Notes: generated from the sequence alone by a model not told the origin. Positions 21,678 to 33,592 are shown, counted from the stretch's first letter. The stretch: DNA of 64,000 nt from Furcasterigmium furcatum (GCA_001599815.1 BCIA01000005.1:3294472-3358471); one strand, 5' to 3'. Numbers and translations are program-made.

Positions 21678-24217
21678 ATGAGTGTTGTGGGTGAGTCTTT
21701 CGCGCCGGCCGCTTCCCCCTCCCCCGCCGCCGCCGACAAAGAGTCTTTCTAGGTCTGATCGCTGACCCTGCTCCCCTCCCCAGGTGTCGATTTCGGAACC
21801 CTCAAGACGGTCATTGCCGTCGCGAGGAACCGCGGCGTCGATGTCGTACGTACAACCCCCTTCCCGAGCCTGCCGAATCCCCAATCCTCCGGCATCCATA
21901 CTGACTCCCTCTAGATCGCCAATGAGGTCTCCAACCGTGCCACGCCGTATGTCCAAGAACCCCTCCATGCCACATGTCACCCCGTACTGACTCCTCCCGT
22001 TCAGCTCACTCGTCGGGTTCGGCCCCAAGTCGCGATACCTCGGCGAGACGGCGAAGACCCAGGAGATGTCAAATCTCAAGAACACCGTCGGCTCCATAAA
22101 GCGCCTCGCCGGCCGCTCCTTCAGCGACCCCGATACCCAGATCGAGCAGTCCCACATCACCGCCACCCTCGCCGATGTCAACGGCCAGGTCGGCGCCGAG
22201 GTCAACTACCTCGGCAAGAAGGAGAAGTTCTCCAACACCCAGCTCATCGCCATGTACCTGAGCAAGATCAAGCAGACCACCGCTGCCGAGATCAAGCTGC
22301 CCGTCTCCGACCTCGTCATGAGCGTCCCTGCCTGGTTCACGGACGTCCAGCGCCGCGCCCTCATCGATGCCGCCGAGATCGCCGGCCTCAAGCTCCTCCG
22401 CCTCATGAACGATACCACCGCCGCTGCCCTCGGCTGGGGCATCACCAAGCTGGACCTCCCCGCCCCTGAGGAGCCCCCCAAGCGCGTCGCCTTCGTCGAC
22501 ATCGGCCACTCCAACTACACCGTCTCCATCGTCGAGTTCAAGAAGGGCGAGCTCACTGTCAAGGCCACCGCCTACGACCGCCACTTCGGTGGCCGCGACT
22601 TCGACAAGGCCGTCGTCAACCACCTGCAGAAGGAGTTCCTCGGCAAGTACAAGGTCGACATCTTCACCCACCCCAGGGCCCTCGCCCGCACTGTCACCGC
22701 CGCCGAGAAGTGCAAGAAGATCCTCTCCGCCAACCAGCAGGCCCCCGTCAACATCGAGTCCCTCATGAATGATATCGACGTCTCCGCCATGATCACTCGC
22801 CAGGAGTTCGAGGCCATGGTCGAGCCCCTCCTCACCCGCGTCGCCGTCCCCCTCAAGCAGGCCCTCGAGGACGCCAGGCTCTCCAAGGAGGACATCGACC
22901 AGATCGAGGTCCTCGGCGGCGGCTCCCGCGTGCCCGCCCTCAAGGAGAGGATCCAGGCCTTCTTCGGAAAGCCCCTCTCCTTCACTCTCAACCAGGATGA
23001 GGCCGTCGCTCGTGGCTGCGCCTTCAGCTGCGCCATCCTCTCCCCCGTCTTCCGTGTCCGCGACTTCACTGTCCAGGACATCATGCCCTACCCCATCGAG
23101 TTCACCTGGGAGAAGGCCCCCGACATCCCCGACGAGGAGACCAGCCTGACCGTCTTCAACCGCGGCAATGTCCTCCCCTCCACCAAGATCCTCACCTTCT
23201 ACAGGAAACAGCCCTTCGACCTCGAGGCCAAGTACGCCAACCTCGACGTCCTGCCCGGCAAGGTCAACCCCTGGATCGGCAAGTTCTCCGTCAAGGGCGT
23301 CAAGGCCGACGGCAAGGACGACTTCATGATCTGCAAGCTCAAGGCCAGGGTCAACATCCACGGCGTGCTCAACGTCGAGAGCGGCTACTACGTCGAGGAC
23401 CAGGAGGTCGAGGAGGAGATCAAGGAGGATGCCGACGCCGAGAAGAAGGACCCCGATGTAAGTCAATCCCGACCGCCCCCAGAGTTGTACCAACAGCCTG
23501 TCCAGTCCCTTGCCCAGCGCGCAGACCGGTTCATGTCCAAACTAACGCGTACTTTCACCGATAAGGCTATGGACACTGAGGATGCCCCCAAGAAGACCCG
23601 CAAGGTCAAGAAGCAGGTCCGCAAGGGCGACCTCCCCATCTCCAGCGGCACCGCGTCGCTCACCGAGTCCGCCAAGTCGTCCCTCCTCGAGAAGGAGTCC
23701 GCCATGGTCATGGAGGACAAGCTCGTCGCCGACACCGAAGAGAAGAAGAACGAGCTCGAGACGTACATCTACGACCTCCGCAACAAGCTCGACGACCAGT
23801 ACGCCGAGTTCGCGAGCGACGAGGAGAAGGACAAGATCCGGGAGACTCTCACCAAGTCCGAGGTATGCACCTCCTGGGTTTACTTTGCATTCTCAACGCC
23901 AGGCAACTAACATTATCGCCTAGGACTGGCTGTACGACGAGGGCGACGACACAACCAAGGCTGTCTACATCGCCAAGCTGGACGAGCTCCGCGCCATGGC
24001 CGGCCCCATCGTGCAGCGCCACTTCGAGAAGGTTGAGGCCGAGAGGCAAGCGGTCCAGGCCCGGGTCGACGCCGAGAAGGCGGCCAAGCGCGCGGCCGAG
24101 GAGGAGGCCCGCAAGGCGGCGGAGGCCGAGAAGGCTGCCGAGGGCGGCAAGGACGAGGAGATGACGGACGCCGACGCCAAGCCCGAGGTCGAGGAGGCTC
24201 CCGAGGGCAGCAAGTAG
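21678..24217 (+). CDS. hsp88: Hsp110-class chaperone Hsp88/Sse1
   Basis: Six exons, 21678-21690, 21784-21845, 21915-21946, 22005-23457, 23566-23862 and 23924-24217 (2151 nt, 716 residues). The first three exons are only 13, 62 and 32 nt, but the spliced start MSVVGVDFGTLKTVIAVARNRGVD-VIANEVSNRATPSLVGFGPKS is unmistakably Hsp110. The ATPase domain runs to about 390 (phosphate-2 loop AFVDIGHSNYTVS, then EVLGGGSRVPALKE). It is followed by the beta domain, an acidic linker and a helical C-terminus with the EKKNELETYIYDLRNKL block. Hsp110 proteins act as nucleotide-exchange factors and holdases for cytosolic Hsp70. Intron 4 (23458-23565) is in frame and stop-free (see findings). The acceptor at 23565 is AAG; a second in-frame AG at 23580 is possible. 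Confidence 0.95.
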
Positions 24218-24597
24218 AACCCAGTTGTCCTCTAGCCTGCGACGACAGAAGATGGTGAACCGGCCGACACGCGGAAGAGACCGCATAGTGCCATATCATG
24301 AGTAACGCGACATGCGGGGGGTCCGTGTTTTGATGCGAGGGACAGCCATCATGATGATCTCCTGGTTTTTCGTTATGATAAGGGGATGATGGACGGGACG
24401 CAAGGATGTGCAAAAGTAATGAATAGAATAGATCCCAACAGCCGCGTGGTTTGACGAGTGAGGGCATTGAATCCAGGATGTTCATGTTGCTCGTTTTCAT
24501 TCATCATGATCGTGTGGTGACATCGTGTCAGGGGGTCCAGCCCCCTATTTATGTACATGCATTTCATGGCTCCTCCTCCTTACCTAGGTACATCAGA
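24218..24597. other. Convergent 3' spacer Hsp88/chitin synthase
   Basis: A 380-bp region holding the two 3' UTRs. A TACCTAGGTA palindrome lies near 24581-24590. No gene is supported. Confidence 0.6.
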
Positions 24598-26946
24598 TTA
24601 GTAGTATCGCGGGTGATACTGTGCATACGTGTTCCCGGTCATGTCCTCAGCAGATGCTGTCCTCATCAAACTCGCCCTTCCGAGGGGACTTCTTCCCGTG
24701 TCGACAATATCATCCCCCGCTGGTCTCGGCGAATGGTCTGAGTAGTACCTCCCCTCCGCCTCCGGCGAGTCCGTGAACCCGGCCCTCCTCAGCTCCGCGG
24801 CGTCTGCGAACTCAAAGACCCGTCCCGTGGGCGGCACGCCGCCCCTCGTGGACGGCGGCCCTCGCCCGTGCGAGCTCTGCTGCGCGAGCTCGTACTTCTT
24901 CCTGTCCTCGTCGCCCATGAAACCCCCCATCCCCCGCACCGATGGCGATGCCGACGCGGCGCTCTCGATGCTCTCGCGCGGGTGCTCTTCGATGACGCGC
25001 ACGCTGCCCAGCGACTCGTCGTTGTGCGTGTACCACCCGCCCCTCGTGCGGTTCCTGGCGGCGAAGCGCCCGTCGACGGCGTCGGGGGGCCGCACGACGC
25101 TGCGCTTCCTCCCCAGTCCGGCACCGGGAGCGGTCGCGGCGGGGGTCTTGTTGCCCCTGTTCAGGGACTCCCGGCGGGCGACGGCGGCGGGGATGAAGGA
25201 CTCGGGGACGACATTGAGGTCGTCGCCGGCGCGCTCGGCGGCCTCGATGGCCTGCTGGGCGGTTGTGGACTCGTCGGCGGCGGCGGCGTCGGCGCGGGGG
25301 CCGCCCCATGTGCGCTGGCCGGCGGTGAAGATGCCGTAGACCATGTAGAACCAGTTGAGGAAGGGGTTGAGGACGAACATGAGGGGGTAGAGCCAGATCT
25401 TGAAGCGGCGGAGCTTCGCGCCGAAGTAGAGCATGAGGAGCCAGTTGAGGCCGAGGGAGATGGCGATGAAGCCGACGGGGAGGTGCTGGACCTTTGAGGA
25501 GGTTGTGACGAGGGCGAGGAGCATGATGAAGAAGAGGAGGGCGGTGGTGCGGATGGTGTTCTGCATGAAGCGGACGAGGATGAGGAGGGGGTAGCGCTTC
25601 CAGAGGCGCCAGTCGGTGAGCATGCAGGCCTCGTTTGTGATGAAGCCGAGGAACCAGCGGCGGCGCTGCTTGATGAGGGAGCGGGTTGTCTGGACGGCCT
25701 CTGTCTTGCAGAAGGCGGATGTGCACATGCGGATCTGGTAGCGCTTCTTCGCGCCGATCATGAAGAGGTGGGTGAGCCAGCGGTCCTCGCCGAGGTGGCA
25801 CTTTGCAAAGTCGAAGAGGTCCTCGCACTGCTCGGCCTTGTCGGCGAAGTAGTACTTGGCCATGCGGCGGAAGGCGGAGAAGCGCAGCATGGTGAGGGCG
25901 CCGGGGAGGCAGGTGACTGCGCCGCAGCCGGACTCGACGGTGCGCTCGAAGAGCTGGCCGTGGATGTACTCCATGTCCTGGAGGAGGGTAATGAGGGAGT
26001 GCCTGCGGGTTGTCGACGTGATGACGCCGGTCATGGCGAGCATGTCGCGGCTGTTCCCGGGGGAGAGCTCCATGTCGTAGACGAAGTTCTGGAGGCAGTG
26101 CTGGTCCAGGATGCAGTCCGAGTCGATGAAGAGGATGAAGAGATTGTCGTTGCGCTCGAGGTACCTCTGGTAGACCTTGTCTATGAGCCTGAAGGTGGCC
26201 TTCTGGCAGTGCCGCTTGCCGCCGTGGGGGAAGCGGGAGACGGTGATGCGGGCGGACTTGTAGGCGACGTCGATGCTCTTTGGGTAGGACTCGAGGGTCA
26301 GGGGCACGCCGAGCTTCTCGATGGTGTTGAGGTAGAGCTCGTCCTCCTGGTCGCCGTCGAAGGAGAGGAAGACGTGGACGCACGAGGGCGGGTAGTCGCA
26401 GTCGACGACCGAGTTGACGGCGGCGATGAGGACGTCAGGCTCCTCCTTGTAGCAGGGCATGACGACGACGACCTTGGGGGCGGAGACCTCGTCGAGGACC
26501 TGCTTGATGCGCTTTGAGCGGCCGAGCTGGTTCGTGACGAGCTGGTAGATGCAGAAGAGCCAGGGGACGATGAGCAGGCCGGCGAAGCTCCAGAAGGCGA
26601 ACCACTGGAGGAAGCCGACCATGCCGGGCGGGAAGTGTCTCGTGATGGCGCCGGGGAGGGGGAGGGTGACGATCATGATGGGCAGGAAGATGGCTCTCAA
26701 GCCGGTAAAGACGACGGCGATGACCAGCGACAGCACGCGGATCGTCCAGTGCTCGGCCTTGACGAAGACCTTCCACAGGCAGTAGACGAAGGCCGCGATC
26801 CAGAGGAACCACTCGAGAAAGGCGGCCAGCATGACGAGGCCGACGATGGAGGTGTAGACGATCTGTGAGGAGGTCAGCACGAGTCTCGGTTCAGCAGCTC
26901 GGGGGCGTACGTCTTGCACCGGCCACTCATCCGTAATACCGGCCAT
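24598..26946 (-). CDS. Chitin synthase without myosin head (class VI/VII type)
   Basis: Single exon. The start at 26946 (MAGITDEWPVQDVRP, 782 residues) is preferred; an upstream in-frame ATG at 27039 adds 31 Cys/Gly-rich residues that look like leader. N-terminal hydrophobic segments precede the GT2 catalytic core: MPCYKEEPD, FLSFDGDQED, the DSD metal site at 275-277, GEDRWL, and the processivity motif QRRRW at 427-431. At least three C-terminal membrane helices follow, then a 220-residue Ser/Arg/Pro-rich cytosolic tail that is likely a regulatory or phosphorylation region. It polymerises UDP-GlcNAc into chitin at the plasma membrane. There is no myosin or cytochrome b5 domain, which excludes classes IV and V. 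The class number beyond that needs a phylogeny. Confidence 0.92.
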   Translation of the reverse strand: MAGITDEWPVQDVRPRAAEPRLVLTSSQIVYTSIVGLVMLAAFLEWFLWIAAFVYCLWKVFVKAEHWTIRVLSLVIAVVFTGLRAIFLPIMIVTLPLPGAITRHFPPGMVGFLQWFAFWSFAGLLIVPWLFCIYQLVTNQLGRSKRIKQVLDEVSAPKVVVVMPCYKEEPDVLIAAVNSVVDCDYPPSCVHVFLSFDGDQEDELYLNTIEKLGVPLTLESYPKSIDVAYKSARITVSRFPHGGKRHCQKATFRLIDKVYQRYLERNDNLFILFIDSDCILDQHCLQNFVYDMELSPGNSRDMLAMTGVITSTTRRHSLITLLQDMEYIHGQLFERTVESGCGAVTCLPGALTMLRFSAFRRMAKYYFADKAEQCEDLFDFAKCHLGEDRWLTHLFMIGAKKRYQIRMCTSAFCKTEAVQTTRSLIKQRRRWFLGFITNEACMLTDWRLWKRYPLLILVRFMQNTIRTTALLFFIMLLALVTTSSKVQHLPVGFIAISLGLNWLLMLYFGAKLRRFKIWLYPLMFVLNPFLNWFYMVYGIFTAGQRTWGGPRADAAAADESTTAQQAIEAAERAGDDLNVVPESFIPAAVARRESLNRGNKTPAATAPGAGLGRKRSVVRPPDAVDGRFAARNRTRGGWYTHNDESLGSVRVIEEHPRESIESAASASPSVRGMGGFMGDEDRKKYELAQQSSHGRGPPSTRGGVPPTGRVFEFADAAELRRAGFTDSPEAEGRYYSDHSPRPAGDDIVDTGRSPLGRASLMRTASAEDMTGNTYAQYHPRYY

Positions 26947-28364
26947 GTTGACCCTTTCTGATCCGGTAAATGCCGTGTCTTGTCGAGGAGGTAGAGTAGA
27001 GCAGAGCAGACAACAGCCACCCCCTTGCGGCCCGTCCACTTGAGGTGATGTTGATGATGTTCAGGAGCAAGAGGCAAAAGACGGCGAGTGAGAGTGAAAG
27101 TGAGAGAGAGAAACTGCTGCGTCCAAGTTCCTTGCAGTTTCTTCATGTTCTGGCCCCTGAAGACCGCTCACCGACGTGATCTGGGCCGGGCGCAGACGGA
27201 TGGCTGCATAAGTACGAAGTAGAGAGGAGACAAAGACAGCATGTGCGCTACTATCTTTAACACCACAGCCCCTGCGTCTGTCCCTGTCTGTGCTGCCGGC
27301 AAAACATACCTTATTTCTGTGTCCAGGTACGTGCCTTGATTGGGCCGGGAAACCAAGGAAAAAGTGTGCATCTGCTGCATCTTCTGCTGCTGTTGGTAGG
27401 TAGATCGTTGCGAGAGGAAGAAAAATGGCCGGCCGGGATGGGCTGGCGATACCTATAACACACGGGCTAAGACCCAGGTTGCACCCATTCTCTCGACCAT
27501 CGACGAACTCCAGCTAGAGATTCACTCGGAAACCAGACAGCAAAAGTCTTTGAGGGAGACACGTACAATAGAGACCCAGTCCATTCACTCCCTCCCCTGA
27601 ATTGCTCTGAAGAGCCTCCCAACTCCCCGCTGGCATGGATGCCCCCAGATGCCACCAGACCAGACCTGTGGTGCCACGACAGCGCCTCCGTCTCCATCAA
27701 TCTTCCCTTGGCAGCATATACGCACCGCACTAGCTCAGGGCGACATCCCGGCCGGCCATCGGCCCACGCTGCTCTCGGCCGTGAGAATGACGCCTCCGCC
27801 CGAGTCCTCACACGCCCGTCCCCCAGAGAGAGTTCCATAACCAATAACGACTGTGATTTTGCACTACGGGCGAGGCTGAGTGCTCCAGGTATGATAGACA
27901 TGCCGGCAACAGTCGTCAGACTCCTCATCTAACCATGTTGACTGGGCCGCTTGCGGGAAAAGCCGACCGCGCCTCACCATCTAGGTCTCCGCCTCTAATT
28001 CTTCTTGCACCTGCCATTCCTCTCCGTCTTCCATGGCCTCTCCTAGCCTTGCGCGCCGTCCTCTGACCCCCTCGTCGCCGGGTCGACTCACCGTGTCTAA
28101 TCTTGCTGCGTCGGTGAACTGTGCATCAGCCTAGTCGTCGCTGGGCGGGGAACCGCTGATGCACCGTCTGAGCAGCGTCCAGCGCTCTGATGGTCGCGCT
28201 TGTCGCATGCCACGGCGGCGTTCGGTGGGTCGGTCCTCCTTACGTCGGTCGGCGTGCGTCGGTCATCGCTCTGCCGTCGCAGCAGCGAGAGAATTGAATA
28301 TGGGCTTTCCTGTGTGCAAACCGGAAGAGGCCCTCAGGTCCTGTTGGTCAGAAGTAAGTCTTCG
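26947..28364. other. Chitin synthase upstream region
   Basis: A 1.4 kb spacer between the chitin synthase start and the UPF2 stop. It contains a TTGGTAGGTAG element near 27395 and several antisense-looking open frames (27467-27932) without support. Confidence 0.55.
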
Positions 28365-31300
28365 TCAGCAATCCGTAGTTCTATTGCTCCGCGGTTGGCG
28401 TTGGACGGTATGACGGCGGCGCTCTGGTAACCGCAGACTCTTCGAGACGCGCATCCTGCGCTGGTCAAGCATGCCATCGGCGAGCGGCTCCGCGGCTTGA
28501 CGCGCCGAGCTCTCATTGCCGTTTCGCGTGCGAGTCGTTGGCCCCTCAGTCGCCGCACCATACCGCTCCCCGCGCCGGGTCGTGCTCTCGTACCAGTCAA
28601 CGTCACTTAGCTGCAGTTTACGGGACCGTTGGCCCCCGCGGTCTTTGCCTCGGTCCATCCGGTTGTGATGGTAATGCGCGGTCGGCCGCTCGAGCCCTGG
28701 ATGATTGTGAATAGGAATGTCTGGTATCAGGGGGGGTTGTCGGTCGTCACCATCTTGCTCCTCGTTCTCGCGGAGGTCATAGTTGAGCACCAGGTTCTTG
28801 ATGCGCTGCTGCTCCTCCTTCTCCGCCTGTTGCTGCGTTTTCATAGCCACCGCAAAGTTGGAGTCGGAAGGCACCTCGACCGTGTGCGTCTGGGCCTGTG
28901 GTTAGCGACGAAGAGTAAACCACCCGGCTGCGAGGGCCTCACCTGCTGGCGGTTGCCCTTCTTCGTCAACAAGGAGAACGCCATGGTCCGGTTGGGGGCG
29001 ACGGGCGCCAGCTGCTCCCCCTGCTCGACAGCTGCCGGAGCCGACTCCTTATTCTTCGCTCGCATGGGGAGGGCAACATCGAAGAGGGGCTTGCGCTCAA
29101 ACTTGCGCGACTCGAGACTCTCAGCCATCATCTTCGCATACTCACGCTCAAAGTCGGCCTCGGACTCCGGGTCGATCTGTTGCTCCTGGCGGGTGATGAC
29201 GATCTCCTCATCCTCATCTTCCGATCCAGACACACTCTCGCGGACAGACGCCTCCTCGTCGTGCGCCGAGTCATCCGAAACATACTCTTCATCTCCGTCA
29301 GGCTCGGCCTCGGGAAGGTCAACATCGCCATCCTCCTCGTCATCGTCCGAAGAGTCAGAAGACGCGTCGTCCGCGTCAGCCTTGTCGGCTCCCGACATCT
29401 TCTGGTCCTGGGCAATGGCCTGCTGGAACGCTTGAGCAGCATCCTCAAGGCTCGTTGCCAGCTCCCACGTGGGCCGCGTGAGCGCGAAAGTGTCCTGCAC
29501 AATGAACTCAATGTCCAGCGGCAGCCCTTGCTTGGTGAAGATGTAGTACTGGAAGAACGACAAGAAGTAGTCCAGCTTCTTCCCGGCCGCTCCCTTGTTG
29601 AAGTACATTCCGCACGTCTCCAAGACCGTCGAGACGAGGCGAATCCGGAAAAAGTCATCAGGGGGGTCGAATGGGTTCAGGCGCCCCGGGACGGGAGGGC
29701 CGCCGTGGCCAAATGTCACGATCCGGTACATGGCGTCGAATATGACGGGGTGTTCAACCATCCGGTAGTTGTACAGCTCCCCCAGATACTTGACCTCGGC
29801 GATGCGCCGCTGGTAGTACTTGTAGTCGTTCTGCTCCAGGCCGAAAGACACGGACTCAATGACGTTGTCGATGACCTTGACCGCAAAAGCCGCATGATAC
29901 CGGTACAGAGCCCCCAGGAGAATCGCCAGGAGATGGATGTTACCATACTTGACGCGGCCGGGCTTCGAGAAGACCTTCTCCAGGATATCAACAACCTCGG
30001 CTTCTTCCCAGTGAAGCCTGCGGATTTGCTTGAGGATCTTGCTGAAGTTGCGCTTAGTCATATCAACGTAGATCAACTTGCGGATGAACGAGTCCATGGG
30101 CGTCCTCTCCTTCTGCTCGATGGCAGGGCGCTCCGGCGGGTCGACGTAGTAGACGGCGTTCTCGATGAGCATCCGTTCGGCCTGGCCAATATGCTGGACG
30201 GACTTCTTCCGCTGCAGCGTCTCGAGGAAGGTCGCCATGCGGGGCGAGGTCTCGGGATTCCGCAGCAGATACCTGCCACAGTTCTCGAGCAGGTTGCATA
30301 TGATCTCAATGTTCATCCGCGAAAAGTCGTCCAGGCTGACCTTGAGGCAATGGAAGACGACGTGCTCGGGAACAATGCCGAACTTGGTCAGCTCGGCAAG
30401 GTATCGGATGTTGCTGAGGCGGACCTGGCCCAGGAAATCCTTCTCCTTGCGCCTCTGCAGGCTGCGAAACTCGGCATCCAGGTATTCAACAAGACCCTTG
30501 GGGATGTCCGGCATATACTGACCTAGGGTCGCGGCGAGTCGAGACCAGAACGGCAGCAAATCAGCCCGGCCCTTGGGAACTTCGGTCAGAGCCTTGACAA
30601 GACGGTTGCGGGACGCCTTAGAGTTGAGGAAACAGAACTCGATGGCCGCTTGATCGATGGCCTCTTTGGTGGTGAGATCGGCCAAGCGGGCAAGAATCGC
30701 GTCGACCTGGGCGCCGATGGTTTTGTTTGCGATGGCGGTGGACTGATCCTCGGCAGGATCGGCGACTGGCTTCGGCGTATCCGGCTCAGCGTCGTTCCTC
30801 TTGCCAACCTGCTCCTCGTTTTCGGGTTTCTTCTTCTTGTTGTCCTCCAGGAGGATGCCGGGGACCTTGCCCTTCAAGTCCACCAGATTTTCGTAAAAGC
30901 GCCTCTCCTCCTCGTCCTCCCAGATGCCTGCGCCGTCGCCGAGGCCACGGAGGTAATCCCCAGCCTTGACGAGACCGATGGAGCCGTTCTGGGCACCAGC
31001 GTCCTCGTGGTCCTTCAGATCAGGCATCTCGGCCCCAATGACGTCGGCGATGGCCTGCGCATTGGCGACGAGGCGTTCCTGAGACTTGACCTGCTTCTCG
31101 AAGTTCGACTGGCGGTCCTCGAAGACCTCGCCCGATTTGACGTAGGCCTCAGCGTTGCGGCGAGCCTGGGAATGGATTGCCTTTTGATCGCGGAGCACAT
31201 GACCCTTGACATCTTCGAAATAACGTCTCAAAACGTTCTTGAACTTCTCCTGGAGCTCGGGCGGCGTGAAAGGCTGGTCGGAGTCGCCAAGGTCTTGGGG

Positions 31301-32231
31301 GATGGAGTCGTCGTTAGTCGAGGCTGGGGGGGCGTTGGATGATTTAGTAGCTCCGTCTTCTTCAACTGTTTTCCTTCCTTCAGCAGCGGCAGGGCGGACA
31401 CCAAGAATATCCCAGCTAAAGGCCTTGACGAAGACGACGAGGAGGGGCAGGTTGACGTGGTCCCTGTCGTGTCCGAGAAGATCCTTGAGCACCTCCAGAG
31501 GAAAGGGCTCGGCGGCGGCGCCGCTCTTTCCCGAGCTTGTCTTGAGCTTCAGATCGGTGACCTTGCCGGTGGCGCCCTTGATGGCATCATCAGGGCGGGT
31601 GACGTTGTCGAGGGTCCGGAGGACGCCCACGAGCCACAGCTCGGAGACGACGCGCAGCAGGGCCCGCTGGCGGCTGATGCGCTCCTTCTCTTCCTTCTCG
31701 CGGACGTCGGCTGCCAGGGCCTTGAGATAGCTCTTGTCGGGCGTGGCCATGCCCTTTCCGAGGAGCCATCCAAGGTTCTCGGTGAACTCGCCGGGGCCGA
31801 AGCGCTGGTGGAGGGCGCTGACGATCTCGACGCCGGCATCGACCTCGCCGGGGGACTTGAGACGGCAGAGGCCCTCGTAGCAGGCGGAAATGATCTCGGA
31901 GAGGTACTTGTGGAGGCTGAGGGTTCGGATCTCCTGGATGAAGGTGTTGAGGGTGGCAGCGGAGATGGCGGTGCGCAATCGCTTGATGAAGGCAGTGTTC
32001 TTTTTCAGAGACGAGTCGAGAGACTTGTTGACGGCGAAGAGGTCTAGGGCGCAGGGTTAGGAGGTGTGTAGTAGGAGAGAGAGGAGTTTTGGCCGTACCA
32101 GTCTCATCGTTCCATGCCCGCTCGTTCAATGCGCGCAGATCGCCTGTTGTTGTAAGGTCTGGTCAGACAAAGCACTCTGTGGGAAGGAGAAGGGTAGGAA
32201 TAGGACACGAACGCTTCTTTGCACGATCCAT
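28365..32231 (-). CDS. upf2: Nonsense-mediated decay factor UPF2/NMD2
   Basis: Four exons, 32231-32213, 32143-32099, 32043-28943 and 28895-28365 (3696 nt, 1231 residues). The first exon is 19 nt and uses a GTTCGT donor. The spliced start MDRAKKRDLRALNERAWNDETDLFAVNKSLDSSLKKNT matches fungal UPF2. Three MIF4G repeats follow; the third contains LKQIRRLHWEEAEVVDILEKVF and YKYYQRRIAEVKYLGELYNY, which bind UPF3. An acidic segment and the UPF1-binding region (FAVAMKTQQQAEKEEQQRIKNLVLNYD) complete it. UPF2 bridges UPF1 and UPF3 on premature-stop mRNAs. The last 75 residues after LSDVDWY are Arg-rich and may be read-through of a missed intron or a lineage-specific tail. Confidence 0.93.
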
Positions 32232-33333
32232 GATGGATCGTGGTGTTGATTCAGAAGATGAACAGTGTTGCTCGTGAGTGCTACATTCGTGCACTTGCGG
32301 ATGTCGAGCTGCTAGGGGATAGACAGCTCTCGTGAGGTGTCGCGATGCGCAGGAGTGAATGCGGGCATCGGTGGAACTGACTTCCGGGGGAGGCGGTGTT
32401 GAGGGTTCGAGGGGTTGGAGGTGTGTCCGAGGTCTCGTCGGGTGGAATTTCTCGAGTTGAGGATTCGATGTAGCGAAGCCAGGGCGCCTTCCAGCACCAG
32501 AGAACTGACGTCGGGTCTTTTTCCAGTGGAGGTGAGTGCGCCACACCGATCTTGAAGGGAAGGGTAGGTGCGGTGCAGTGCGGCTCAGCATCCAATCCTA
32601 GCGCGCTAACCCCAACCCGCTAACAGCCGAGCATTTGGACCTGCCTCCGGGCGATGATGGGATGCCGGATTAACATTGTAGCGGCCAGCCAATGCACGGG
32701 TCCATGTCAGGTCCAGCTAGCCTGAACCCTGAAGAGCCCCGCCGCGTGGTTGAAGTCTTGGCTTATCGGTCCGTCAGATCCTGTTCGTCTTCGCTGCACC
32801 ATGATCTGACCTCCACTTACACCTGGACAATGTCCTCTAAGTCACACCGACCCCCGAATGAAAATCCCACAAGGCTTTACATAACGCCAACACGAAACAT
32901 GTTCATCATCAGGCCATGATCCAGAGTTCAAGTTTTCTTTACGTCAGTCAAGTCGGGTGACACGCGCGTGAGGTGATCTCCGTCAAGCGATGTACGCTTC
33001 AGCAACCGCCGCCACGGCATGAGCAACTCCAGCGAACACACCAGCCTGACGATGCCATGACTATGCGTCAGGGGCACGCCGGCAGAGGGCGACAGAGAGA
33101 GCAGCACTCCGAACACCAAGTGGTGGTCAACGGCTGCGGCTTGGCCCGGACGGCGATCGGCGGGAGGACGGGCTGGACGGCCTATACTTGAACAGGAACC
33201 CAGACGGACCCAGCCAGATGGAGGGATTTCCGCCACAAGTCTCTGCCCGGGTCTGGAACGGAGCAGAACTCTTCTCGTGCCCGCAAGAGCCCCTGGGCTG
33301 GGTCGCGGTGGTTGCATCTCCGATCAAGAGGCT

Positions 33334-33340
33334 CTTATCA
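33334..33340 (-). promoter_or_regulatory. GATA-factor site (AreA/NIT2 type)
   Basis: CTTATCA on the plus strand reads TGATAAG on the minus strand, matching the HGATAR core bound by the nitrogen-repression GATA activators AreA/NIT2. It lies 472 bp before the nitrate reductase start. Confidence 0.5.
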
Positions 33341-33393
33341 GCCCAATCACACCGAACTAGCGCGACTTCGCTCGCCGGGACCACAACATCCAC

Positions 33394-33400
33394 AGATAAG
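33394..33400 (+). promoter_or_regulatory. GATA-factor site (AreA/NIT2 type)
   Basis: AGATAAG matches the HGATAR core. It is 25 bp from a NirA/NIT4-type site; such pairing is typical of nitrate-assimilation promoters, where the GATA factor and the Zn-cluster activator act together. Confidence 0.55.
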
Positions 33401-33424
33401 CACCCACGCTGTGTGTCCCCTTGT

Positions 33425-33432
33425 CTCCGCGG
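33425..33432 (+). promoter_or_regulatory. NirA/NIT4-type site (CTCCGHGG)
   Basis: CTCCGCGG is an exact match to the 8-bp CTCCGHGG consensus of the nitrate-specific Zn2Cys6 activator NirA, and 7/8 to the NIT4 palindrome over 33426-33433. It lies about 380 bp upstream of the nitrate reductase start. Confidence 0.6.
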
Positions 33433-33592
33433 CCAGTACAGCTCGCCACCGCCTGCGCTGGCCATTGGTCTCACCCTGATATCCATTCGGAGATCTCTCA
33501 TTCATCATCGATGGCAGCATCCCAGGATCCCCATGCCCCCCGGTTGCGTCAGTGTCTGGTCCGGCCCACCCTCAAGACAGCGGTTCTGTCTC

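Noticed and set aside
22069..23493. 474-residue open frame antisense to Hsp88
   Set aside because: Low-complexity Gly/Asp/Val composition mirrors the sense codons, and no start context or splice signal supports it.
24812..26383. 523-residue His/Arg/Pro-rich open frame
   Set aside because: It is a shifted frame on the same strand as the chitin synthase and shows no family features.
26947..27039. Upstream extension of chitin synthase from the ATG at 27039
   Set aside because: The extra 31 residues are Cys/Gly-rich and unlike the conserved N-terminus, so the start at 26946 was preferred.
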